Assembly (NCBI GenBank): GCA_964420285.1
Contig: CAYQTE010000130.1
Coordinates: forward strand, 1 to 7,699
DNA length: 7,699 nt
Direction: 5' to 3'
Source of the DNA: CAYQTE01 sp964420285
GTDB taxonomy: Bacteria; Planctomycetota; Phycisphaerae; Tepidisphaerales; Tepidisphaeraceae
How positions within the stretch are numbered: position 1 is the first letter of the stretch; the number at the start of each line of letters is the position of its first letter. Positions 1-5,862 of this stretch are shown one piece after another. The position numbers were made by a program, and so were the translations under genes. Below the pieces are notes generated by a model, which worked only from the letters and a program-made list of their open reading frames with translations, did no database searches and had not been told where the DNA came from.

Positions 1-821
1 ACGCTGTAGATGTAATATCCCCAGGGATCGTTATCGAGCAGGCAATAGACCGGCAGCTTCAGTTCGTTGTGGAGGCGATAGAGAAGCCGCCTCACGCCGC
101 GCGGCGGCTGGCCGCCGCCTTCGGTGAGGATGCAGTTGTGCTTCTCCCAGAATCGGTCCTCGTTGAAACGGGACCAGACGGTTCCTTTTTCGACGTGCAG
201 GATGAACTTGGCTTCGCATTTCCTGAACTGGATGACGTCCGGCTCGACGATGCTGGGAATGGCGTAGCCTCCCGTTCCCATGCGGCGGAGGTCGATGGTG
301 TCGCCGTTGTCTTCGATGGTCAGATTGCCCACCATTTTGCCCTTTTCCTTGGCGAACACGTGGAGTTCCTCGCGCAGGGAGTTCAGGGCGACTTCCAGGT
401 CTTCGATGATCGGGTCGGATTCGTCCTGGTCGACGAACGTTTTCTCGTTGGTGCCGGCAATCGAGTGCTTGGCCTTGTAATACAGGGCGCGGATGCTGGC
501 GGTCTTGCCCTCGTCGATCAGGTCCTTGGCGCTGGAGGCGATCAACATCGTCTGCATGAACTTCTTCGCCTGGCCAAGGTTGAAAAAATTGCGAGTCTGC
601 GTGCTGCCGCCCATTTTCAGTATTCGCCGCCGCGCGTCGTAGCTGACGTTGGAGAGCGCGCGAATGGGGATTTCGACGGCCGGGTCTTTTTTCGCGTACG
701 ACACATTGATGACACTGGAGGCCATCGCCTCGATCTTCTTCGCGGTCGCTTTCCCGCGGGTGACGGCGATGCCACCGGTGTTGGTGCGGCCGTTGACGGG
801 GGCGTTGGATTTCTTTGCCAT
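1..821 (-). CDS. top6A: DNA topoisomerase VI subunit A (Spo11-like), 3' end outside window
   Basis: This is the DNA-cleaving subunit of type IIB topoisomerase VI. It cuts both strands through a catalytic tyrosine so that another duplex can pass. 273 residues are visible, and about 95 more would be expected from the usual family length of about 370. The winged-helix (CAP-like) part holds RALYY at residues 111-115; Y115, the second Tyr, is the likely nucleophile by analogy with Spo11. The TOPRIM domain shows E211 (HVEKG) and D263/D265 (LLDNDPWG) as metal ligands. Their 52-residue separation matches, from memory, E197-D249 of the Methanocaldococcus enzyme. The archaeal DGDPYG appears here as DNDPWG. 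The N-terminal 30 residues are basic and look poorly structured. The ATG has AGGA 9 nt upstream and lies 14 nt after the stop of subunit B, so the two are surely co-transcribed. The longer open frame over the same bases is Arg/Pro/His-rich and is a shadow. Confidence 0.95.
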   Translation of the reverse strand, partial: MAKKSNAPVNGRTNTGGIAVTRGKATAKKIEAMASSVINVSYAKKDPAVEIPIRALSNVSYDARRRILKMGGSTQTRNFFNLGQAKKFMQTMLIASSAKDLIDEGKTASIRALYYKAKHSIAGTNEKTFVDQDESDPIIEDLEVALNSLREELHVFAKEKGKMVGNLTIEDNGDTIDLRRMGTGGYAIPSIVEPDVIQFRKCEAKFILHVEKGTVWSRFNEDRFWEKHNCILTEGGGQPPRGVRRLLYRLHNELKLPVYCLLDNDPWGYYIYS

Positions 822-830
822 GTTGGATTG

Positions 831-834
831 TCCT
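831..834 (-). promoter_or_regulatory. Ribosome binding site of top6A
   Basis: AGGA lies 9 nt before the ATG at 821, in the 14-nt gap after the top6B stop (836-838). This fixes the start of subunit A and suggests translational coupling with subunit B. Confidence 0.7.
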
Positions 835-835
835 G

Positions 836-2941
836 TTAGGCCGCGTTGGATTCAAAGAGGCCGGGCTGATCGGTCTTGGGCGATTCCGGTGAGGCGGAAT
901 CCTCGGGAGCGGGCTGCGGGACGGCATTGGCCGCCGCAGGAGTCTCGAGGATGACGATATTCTCGTCGCCGTCGAGTTTGCCGGCCCGCGCGGGTTTGCC
1001 GCCGGGAGGCAGCGGGTTCCCGTCCTCGTCCAGTTCGACATCCGCCTGGAATGTGCGCTTCTTGGCCGTTTCCATCATGATGTCGTACAGGTCCTTCTGC
1101 TTGCGTTCACCGAGGCCGTTGATCTTGCTCACGGCCGTGACCACCTCGCCGATGTACCGCTCGAAAATTCCGCGGCGCTGGCCTTCGCGGGCGATGCGCT
1201 GGCGCTTGCGGACATAGGTCATGAGTTTCCGCCCGCATTCCTGGATCGCCAGCTTGATCTCCTTGCGGATTTCGTCGTAATCGGCGATCGCCTCCTTGGA
1301 TTCGCTGGTGAACGGAACCCACACGCTGGCCATGTGGACAAAGATCACCAGCGGTCCTTCCGGCGGGCCGTTGCGCGGCTGGCTCATCGCGTAATTGCGC
1401 CAGTTGGTGTCGATGACGCTCTTGGTGATGCAGCAACTCGATGGCTGATAGAGCAGCGGCACGCGATTGGCAAAGCGGATGATGCGGGCCGAATCTTCCG
1501 TGGGAAGCTGCCCGCCGTAGGCGAGGCCCACTTCGATCTGAAACGGATTGCCGCGATAGACGGACGGTTCGCGTGTTTCGGCCGTATAGAACTCGGCCTT
1601 GAGTTCCTTGAGCAGGCCCTTGAGGATCTGCTGCGGGCCGATGGGAACCAGGCAATCGGTTGGCGGGGCGATGATCTTGGTGTTCTGGATGGCGGCGTGC
1701 AGGCGGTCGGCTTCCTCGCGGGCTACCTGGGCACACCATGTGCTTGGCGTCAGCGAGGCCTTTTCGCAGATTTCCTTTGCGACCTTGGGAGAAACCCGGC
1801 TGAATTCCTCCTGGAGAAACGCGCCCAGGTGTTTGTGTTCGGTCTCCTTGAGCATTCGGATGAGCACGCCCAGTTCCACGCCATACGGATGCGGTTTGAT
1901 GGCCTGCGGCGAATCTGGAACCGTCGTCACCTCGCGCGGGAAGACTCGCACCACCGAATCGGGCGCGGAAAATTTGATCATCGCGTGCGGGTTGGCGATG
2001 GCGGTTTGTTCCAGATATTCATCCACGCTGGCCCGGCCGCGTTGAAAGCGGGCCTCGAGAGTGATGGAGACTTCCGTCCCATGCGGCAGTTCCTGCCCGT
2101 CCTCGTCGAGCCAGGAATCGGTGGTTTCATCGGTGATGATTTCGGCACGGTTCTTCTGGGTGTCCATCTGAAGCTGGAAGCGATGAGCGGGCTTGTTGCG
2201 GGCGGTACGGCTGGTGATGCCAACCGATTGTCCCGTGGTCAGCAGGCCGTACATCCCCGCCGCCGAAATGCCGATGCCCTGCTGCCCCCGGCTCATGCGC
2301 AGGCGATGGAATTTGCTGCCGTACAGCAGCCGGCCAAAGACATTGGGGATCTGGGCGCGCACGATGCCCGGCCCGTTGTCGCGAACGGTGACGCGGAATC
2401 GCGTGGCATTGGCGATAGACGGCGCGATCGGCGCCGTGGCGGGATCACCGCCTGCGGCAACGGCGGCAGGGGGGGCGGAGGGCGCTTCGATCAGAACCGG
2501 CTCGCCATCGGCCGATTTGCCATTTGTCCTGGCCGTCTCGGTCTTCTCGTCGGCCTTGCGCGTCGAGCCGCCGTTGAGGGCTTCGATGCGGATATGCAGG
2601 TCGGGGAGAATGCCGGCTTCCTCGCAGGCGTCCAGGGAATTATCGACGGCCTCCTTAACCGTGGTCAGCAGGGCCTTGCGCGGGTTGTCGAAACCCAGGA
2701 GATGCCGGTTCTTGGCGAAAAACTCGCTGACGGCAATTTCCTTCTGCTTGGTGGCCATCGTTTCGGCCGTCTCACGCTGGGCGGCCCTGGCCGCCCGTGG
2801 CGCGGGCGCCGCCGGCTCCGGGAGCAAATCCAACTGCTCCGATGGCGCGGGCGTCACCTCACGGTAAACCGTTTTGGCTGGCTTGGTCTTGGCGTCTGCG
2901 GCATGACGGCCGCGCTGCGTCGTCTGGCGGGTTTTTCCCAT
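836..2941 (-). CDS. top6B: DNA topoisomerase VI subunit B (GHKL ATPase), with long N- and C-terminal tails
   Basis: This is the ATP-binding subunit that clamps DNA and drives strand passage by subunit A (701 aa). GHKL ATPase motifs: N-box with E97 and N101 (KEAVDNSLDA), D188 in VRDNGPGI, and the glycine-rich lid RGQQGIGIS (218-226). The H2TH part (about 349-440) begins with PHPYGVELG and contains APPTDCLVPIG. The transducer (about 441-630) contains RFANRVPLLYQ and VPFTSESKE, where K549 is the likely switch lysine. Oddities: a 60-residue Ala/Pro/Lys-rich N-terminal extension, about 50 extra low-complexity residues (about 122-180) between the N-box and DNGPGI, and a 70-residue acidic/Pro-rich C-terminal tail. 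QLDLL (36-40) and QPGLF (692-696) in the tails resemble beta-clamp binding motifs. I chose the ATG at 2941 because AGGAG lies 7 nt upstream. The ATG at 2983 would add 14 residues read through the promoter region. An internal Met at residue 62 (2758) has only a weak ribosome site. Confidence 0.96.
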   Translation of the reverse strand: MGKTRQTTQRGRHAADAKTKPAKTVYREVTPAPSEQLDLLPEPAAPAPRAARAAQRETAETMATKQKEIAVSEFFAKNRHLLGFDNPRKALLTTVKEAVDNSLDACEEAGILPDLHIRIEALNGGSTRKADEKTETARTNGKSADGEPVLIEAPSAPPAAVAAGGDPATAPIAPSIANATRFRVTVRDNGPGIVRAQIPNVFGRLLYGSKFHRLRMSRGQQGIGISAAGMYGLLTTGQSVGITSRTARNKPAHRFQLQMDTQKNRAEIITDETTDSWLDEDGQELPHGTEVSITLEARFQRGRASVDEYLEQTAIANPHAMIKFSAPDSVVRVFPREVTTVPDSPQAIKPHPYGVELGVLIRMLKETEHKHLGAFLQEEFSRVSPKVAKEICEKASLTPSTWCAQVAREEADRLHAAIQNTKIIAPPTDCLVPIGPQQILKGLLKELKAEFYTAETREPSVYRGNPFQIEVGLAYGGQLPTEDSARIIRFANRVPLLYQPSSCCITKSVIDTNWRNYAMSQPRNGPPEGPLVIFVHMASVWVPFTSESKEAIADYDEIRKEIKLAIQECGRKLMTYVRKRQRIAREGQRRGIFERYIGEVVTAVSKINGLGERKQKDLYDIMMETAKKRTFQADVELDEDGNPLPPGGKPARAGKLDGDENIVILETPAAANAVPQPAPEDSASPESPKTDQPGLFESNAA

Positions 2942-2948
2942 CCATGGT

Positions 2949-2953
2949 CTCCT
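2949..2953 (-). promoter_or_regulatory. Ribosome binding site that fixes the top6B start
   Basis: AGGAG lies 7 nt before the ATG at 2941. A second ATG at 2945 is out of frame and only 3 nt from the site. The upstream in-frame ATG at 2983 lies inside the repeat and promoter zone, so the 701-residue form is preferred. Confidence 0.75.
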
Positions 2954-2966
2954 GGTTGATCCGTGG

Positions 2967-2979
2967 CCGATGTTATCGG
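2967..2979. promoter_or_regulatory. Small inverted repeat, operator candidate before top6B
   Basis: CCGAT-GTT-ATCGG has perfect 5-bp arms and a 3-bp centre. It overlaps the proposed -10 box and start site of the top6B promoter, where a repressor would bind. The arms are short, so chance is possible in DNA of this composition. Confidence 0.35.
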
Positions 2980-3000
2980 TCAAACCCTATTATCGGTCAA
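2972..3000 (-). promoter_or_regulatory. Candidate promoter of top6B-top6A
   Basis: On the minus strand, TTGACC (3000-2995) and GATAAC (2977-2972) are separated by exactly 17 nt. They match five of six -35 and four of six -10 consensus positions of a housekeeping sigma factor. A start near 2965 would give a leader of about 24 nt that includes the AGGAG site. The region is clearly more AT-rich than the flanking genes. No terminator hairpin is visible between the lipoprotein stop and this promoter, so read-through from upstream is also possible. Confidence 0.5.
2973..3000. repeat. 11-bp direct repeat upstream of top6B
   Basis: TTATCGGTCAA occurs at 2973-2983 and again at 2990-3000, a period of 17 bp. 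The copies are perfect, and each is followed on the plus strand by CCC (one copy with an extra A). Read on the minus strand, each copy is TTGACCGATAA, so each contains a -35-like TTGACC. The second copy in the direction of transcription supplies the proposed -10 box. The repeat may be a binding site for a regulator or a local duplication. Confidence 0.8.
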
Positions 3001-3063
3001 CCCGCAACGTCCACTGGAATCAAGAAGTTAGCATAATGTGCGGGGTGCGGCGAGGGTAGTGCG

Positions 3064-3723
3064 TCACTTATTCGCCGGCATCGTCGCCGCCGTGCCAGCC
3101 CCGGCCTTTTCCCACGGCGGGCTGTGGAAAATGTCGCCGATTGTCGGATTGGCCGGCAGGGGGATCTGCACGGCCGTCGCCGGCGGGCGGTTCCACGGGT
3201 CCACGACGCATACCTTTTCGATATGTCGAGTCATAAATGCGTCGGTGACGAGGCGCTGGTTGCGGCCGATCAGCAGGCTCCCGTCGTTGCCCACGGCGCC
3301 GTCGAAATCCATGTTGATTTGCTGGCCTTCGCTCTGCGCGTCGATCCCAATAACCAGCGGCTTGAGCGAAAGAATCCACCGGACATGGTCCACAGGCTCC
3401 GACTTGGTCGCCTGGAAAACAACGTCGAAAAGAACCGGCCCGATCGTGTTGTCCGGCTCCAGCCGACGCCACGGCGGCGTGGCCTTGTCAATGCTCGCCA
3501 GATCGTTGGTGTTGGCAAAATGCGTTCCCGCCGGCACGATATCCACCGCCGGCCGTGACGGCGGCGCATAGAAGTTGACGTCGATAAAGAACACGTCGTA
3601 TTGCTTCTGCGAGCCGTTTTCCAACGCCGTGTAACCATCAGACCGACTGCGGAACTCATCCGTGGACGCACACCCGCCGGCCAGGAGAAGCATCATGATC
3701 GCGAGAAGTTTAACGGTGCGCAT
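3064..3723 (-). CDS. Orphan lipoprotein, function unknown
   Basis: The product is 219 aa. Residues 1-17 form a lipoprotein signal: a basic start (MRTVK), a hydrophobic stretch, then LLLAGGC with Cys18 as the probable lipidated residue after signal peptidase II cleavage. It should therefore be anchored to a membrane and face the periplasm or cell exterior. The mature part is globular with mixed charge and a beta-rich look (VFFIDVNFYAP, VRWILSLKPLVIGID). The last 25 residues are Pro/Ala-rich. I recognise no domain. The ATG at 3723 has AGGA 8 nt upstream. An in-frame ATG at 3930 would bury the signal peptide behind 69 residues overlapping the propeller gene, so it is rejected. It begins 25 nt after the propeller gene and probably shares its transcript and perhaps its location. 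Confidence 0.85.
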   Translation of the reverse strand: MRTVKLLAIMMLLLAGGCASTDEFRSRSDGYTALENGSQKQYDVFFIDVNFYAPPSRPAVDIVPAGTHFANTNDLASIDKATPPWRRLEPDNTIGPVLFDVVFQATKSEPVDHVRWILSLKPLVIGIDAQSEGQQINMDFDGAVGNDGSLLIGRNQRLVTDAFMTRHIEKVCVVDPWNRPPATAVQIPLPANPTIGDIFHSPPWEKAGAGTAATMPANK

Positions 3724-3731
3724 GTCGGTTT

Positions 3732-3735
3732 TCCT
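3732..3735 (-). promoter_or_regulatory. Ribosome binding site that fixes the lipoprotein start
   Basis: AGGA lies 8 nt before the ATG at 3723. It selects the start that exposes the lipoprotein signal peptide instead of the upstream in-frame ATG at 3930. Confidence 0.7.
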
Positions 3736-3748
3736 GAAGTAGAACCCA

Positions 3749-5305
3749 TCACCCCGGCCGCACACCGGCCGGCAGGATGGGATGATACCATCGATGCAGG
3801 TCGGCGCGGATGCGGACGAGCGTGAAAATCGCGGCGATGAGGGCGAGCCAGAACTGCGGCAGGGCGGCGATGCCGTACCACGCCTCGGGACGGTGCCGAG
3901 TCCAGATTTGGCCGACGATGCGGCCGTCACTGGCGCTTGTTGTGAAAAGCGAATCGTCGTTCAGCCATGCCACGTATCCGAGCCTGCCCGGCAGGAACGT
4001 GGACGTACATCTCCAACTGGACGAATCCCAAATCGTGGCGCGCTGGGGTTCGGCGCCACTGTCCAGAAGCGCCAGTCGTCGGCAGTTTGGCGAGAACGGT
4101 TGAAACCCGAAGAAATCGCCGGGCACCATCCCGATGAGGTTCAAGGTTCTCGCGTCGAATACGCACGTCCGCCACTGTGCAGGCGTGCCAAACGGCCTGG
4201 GCGGCGCGGGGTTGGTACAAGTACATCCCGCAATCAAACGGCCGTCGGGGGATTGGCTGAAACCTGACGCGTTGGCGATGCTGAACGGCGGCACCGAAAT
4301 TCCCGCCGGCCAAGGCGGCGCCGACGCAACCGTCGCGCCGGTCGAGATGTCGAGCAATGTCAATTGCGTGTTTACCCACAGCAGAACGCGGCTGCCGCCG
4401 CCAGTCACCAACGCGGCAAACTCCCTCGACGCCCCGGCAATTTGCAAAGCGAAGCGGTTGCGCCCGGTTTGTGTATCAGTGATAAATACGCTGTCCGAAA
4501 CGTCGCACCATACAACGGTCGAACCGTCCGGCGTGGCCAACGCCCAGCCTGGGAAACGACCACTTATTATCTTCGGCGACGTGTATGGCTGAAATCGGAT
4601 TTCATGGTTCAGCATGCCATCGGCGATCCGATAGAACCTCACGCCATCCGTGTCGGCCAACTCGACCAGCCGCTGGTCCGGCGTGATGAGGACTTGCTGC
4701 AGCTCCGAAAATCTCCCTTGGGACATTGCCAACGCTGCGATCCGGGAACCATCGCCGGTATTCCAAATCGCCGCGTCGTCGAACCCGGCTGTGATGAGGC
4801 GAGAATCGTCAGCGGAAAATACGGCTCGTAAGGTCCTGGCGTCAACTGGCGACTTTCGTTGCGTCGCCAGGTCGATCAAGCTGCCGTTCTTCCCCATGGC
4901 CCATTGCCATATCAGCATCCGCCTGCCGTCGTGTGAAAACTCGATGCTCGGAATCTCAGGGTTGGCATCACTATAAACCTCCCGTCCGGTCGGGACGTCG
5001 AAGACCCGCAACGTATTGTCCAGACGGAATGCAACCTTCGACCCGTCCGGTGAGACCGTCGGCCCCGGCAAATTCCCAATCCCAAGCTTCGAGCTTGGAT
5101 CGGAAATCGCGATCAGTCGCGACATCCATACCGGCGTCGCCCTGACAAACCACCAAACCGCCAAGGCCGCGACAACAATCGCCGGCCAGGTCCGCCAGCG
5201 CAAGCGCGGGATGTTGCGGTTGATCCGCCGAAACAACGGATCTGGATGCCCGTAAGAAATAACGGCGGGCTTGCCGGCCGATGGTTCAGGCGTTGGGGCG
5301 GACAT
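3749..5305 (-). CDS. Membrane-anchored WD40-like beta-propeller protein, function unknown
   Basis: The product is 518 aa. Residues 1-38 are Pro-rich then basic (RRINRNIPRLRWR). A membrane segment follows at about 39-57 (WPAIVVAALAVWWF). Residues about 80-470 hold seven or so WD/YVTN-like blades. They are marked by recurrent SPDG-type turns (TVSPDGSKVAF, FSHDGRRMLIW, FSADDSRLITA, ATPDGSTVVW, QSPDGRLIAG, FSPNCRRLALL), each followed by a strand such as FDVPTGRE or WNTGDGS. A second membrane segment lies at about 479-498, followed by basic RIRADLHRW. The positive-inside rule puts both ends in the cytoplasm and the propeller outside. The propeller has several Cys (267, 361, 363, 381, 408, 433) that could form disulfides. 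Such propellers usually bind proteins; no catalytic motif is visible. The gene starts 15 nt after the epimerase stop, with only a weak purine-rich GAAG upstream, so coupled translation is likely. Confidence 0.85.
   Translation of the reverse strand: MSAPTPEPSAGKPAVISYGHPDPLFRRINRNIPRLRWRTWPAIVVAALAVWWFVRATPVWMSRLIAISDPSSKLGIGNLPGPTVSPDGSKVAFRLDNTLRVFDVPTGREVYSDANPEIPSIEFSHDGRRMLIWQWAMGKNGSLIDLATQRKSPVDARTLRAVFSADDSRLITAGFDDAAIWNTGDGSRIAALAMSQGRFSELQQVLITPDQRLVELADTDGVRFYRIADGMLNHEIRFQPYTSPKIISGRFPGWALATPDGSTVVWCDVSDSVFITDTQTGRNRFALQIAGASREFAALVTGGGSRVLLWVNTQLTLLDISTGATVASAPPWPAGISVPPFSIANASGFSQSPDGRLIAGCTCTNPAPPRPFGTPAQWRTCVFDARTLNLIGMVPGDFFGFQPFSPNCRRLALLDSGAEPQRATIWDSSSWRCTSTFLPGRLGYVAWLNDDSLFTTSASDGRIVGQIWTRHRPEAWYGIAALPQFWLALIAAIFTLVRIRADLHRWYHPILPAGVRPG
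3754..3772. other. GC-rich hairpin at the end of the propeller gene
   Basis: CCGGCCG and CGGCCGG form a perfect 7-bp stem around a 5-nt CACAC loop (GTGTG on the transcribed strand), within the last codons of the propeller gene. No T-run follows on the minus strand, so it is not an intrinsic terminator. It could reduce read-through or stabilise the upstream messenger. Confidence 0.4.
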
Positions 5306-5320
5306 GGCTGCTTCATACGT

Positions 5321-5851
5321 TTAGAATATCGGCGCATCCTTGAGCATCGGGGCCTGTGTATCGCGATTGGAGAGGATGGGATTTTGGCGATCGTACCATG
5401 GCGCGGGCAGGCCCAGGGCCGGGTCGTTCCAGCGGACGCCGTATTCGTCTCCGCCGGTGTATTCGTTGTTGACCAGGTACAGGAGCGTGGCATCGGTGAG
5501 GATTTGGTAGCCGTGAACGACGCCCGGCGGGATGAGCAGCGCTTGCGGGTTGGCCGCGTCCAGTTCAAGGCAGCGGGCCACGCGATGCGTCGGCGACTTG
5601 GGGCGCAGATCGACCAGCGCCACCAGCAATTTCCCGTCGATCACGTGCCAGTAATCGGATTGGTTGCGATGAAAATGCAATCCGCGCACCACGCCGGCCG
5701 TCGATCGCGAGACGTTCCACTGCACGAACGGCCGCGGGTCTTTCAGCCAACTGGCGCGGAAAATCTCGAAGAAGAATCCGCGGGTGTCGCGATGAACGGT
5801 CGGCTGAACCAAAAGTACGCCGTCGATGCCGATGCCTTGCGTTGGGGTCAT
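5321..5851 (-). CDS. RmlC-like NDP-4-keto-6-deoxysugar 3,5-epimerase (cupin)
   Basis: The product is 176 aa, close to the usual RmlC length of about 180. It is a single cupin fold that epimerises C3 and/or C5 of a nucleotide-linked 4-keto-6-deoxysugar in the cytoplasm. Visible family motifs: DTRGFFFE (22-29), QWNVSRSTAGVVRGLHFH (44-61) with H59 as likely general base, IPPGVVHGY with H113, the Y131 region followed by GVRWNDPALGLP (138-149), and LSNRD with D164, probably pairing with H59. The usual RmlC stretch AxxKLV after RGLH is replaced by SDYWHV and is about three residues shorter, so substrate and product may differ from dTDP-rhamnose precursors. It begins 10 nt after the methyltransferase stop. 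No rmlA, rmlB or rmlD lies in the window. Confidence 0.88.
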   Translation of the reverse strand: MTPTQGIGIDGVLLVQPTVHRDTRGFFFEIFRASWLKDPRPFVQWNVSRSTAGVVRGLHFHRNQSDYWHVIDGKLLVALVDLRPKSPTHRVARCLELDAANPQALLIPPGVVHGYQILTDATLLYLVNNEYTGGDEYGVRWNDPALGLPAPWYDRQNPILSNRDTQAPMLKDAPIF

Positions 5852-5857
5852 GAATGT

Positions 5858-5862
5858 TCCTT
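5858..5862 (-). promoter_or_regulatory. Ribosome binding site that fixes the epimerase start
   Basis: AAGGA lies 6 nt before the ATG at 5851, and its first A is the last base of the methyltransferase TGA stop. It rules out the in-frame ATG at 5908, which would overlap the upstream gene and add 19 residues unlike the family. Confidence 0.75.

Larger units (their letters stand above)
2942..3063. other. Intergenic region between the lipoprotein gene and top6B
   Basis: This is the only sizeable gap on the minus strand (122 nt). It holds the direct repeat, the inverted repeat, the promoter candidate and the ribosome site listed separately. The right half (3001-3063) shows no clear hairpin plus T-run on either strand and no small gene that I can support. 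Confidence 0.7.

Noticed and set aside
69..839. Plus-strand open frame (256 codons) antisense to top6A
   Set aside because: It mirrors the codon pattern of the real gene on the other strand and shows no domain.
31..1041. Minus-strand open frame of 336 codons overlapping top6A
   Set aside because: Its product is almost only Arg, Pro, His and Gln and matches no family. The other minus-strand frame gives a clear Top6A with all motifs.
1334..2959. Long plus-strand open frame (541 codons) antisense to top6B
   Set aside because: High-GC genes often leave an open antisense frame. The product is Gly/Arg/Asp-rich with no recognisable domain and lies fully over the well-supported top6B.
3001..3070. 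Intrinsic terminator after the lipoprotein gene
   Set aside because: Only a 4-bp AGTG/CACT pairing is present, with no T-run on the minus strand.
3724..3930. N-terminal extension of the lipoprotein gene to the ATG at 3930
   Set aside because: It overlaps the propeller gene by about 180 nt and hides a signal peptide that has its own well-placed ribosome site.
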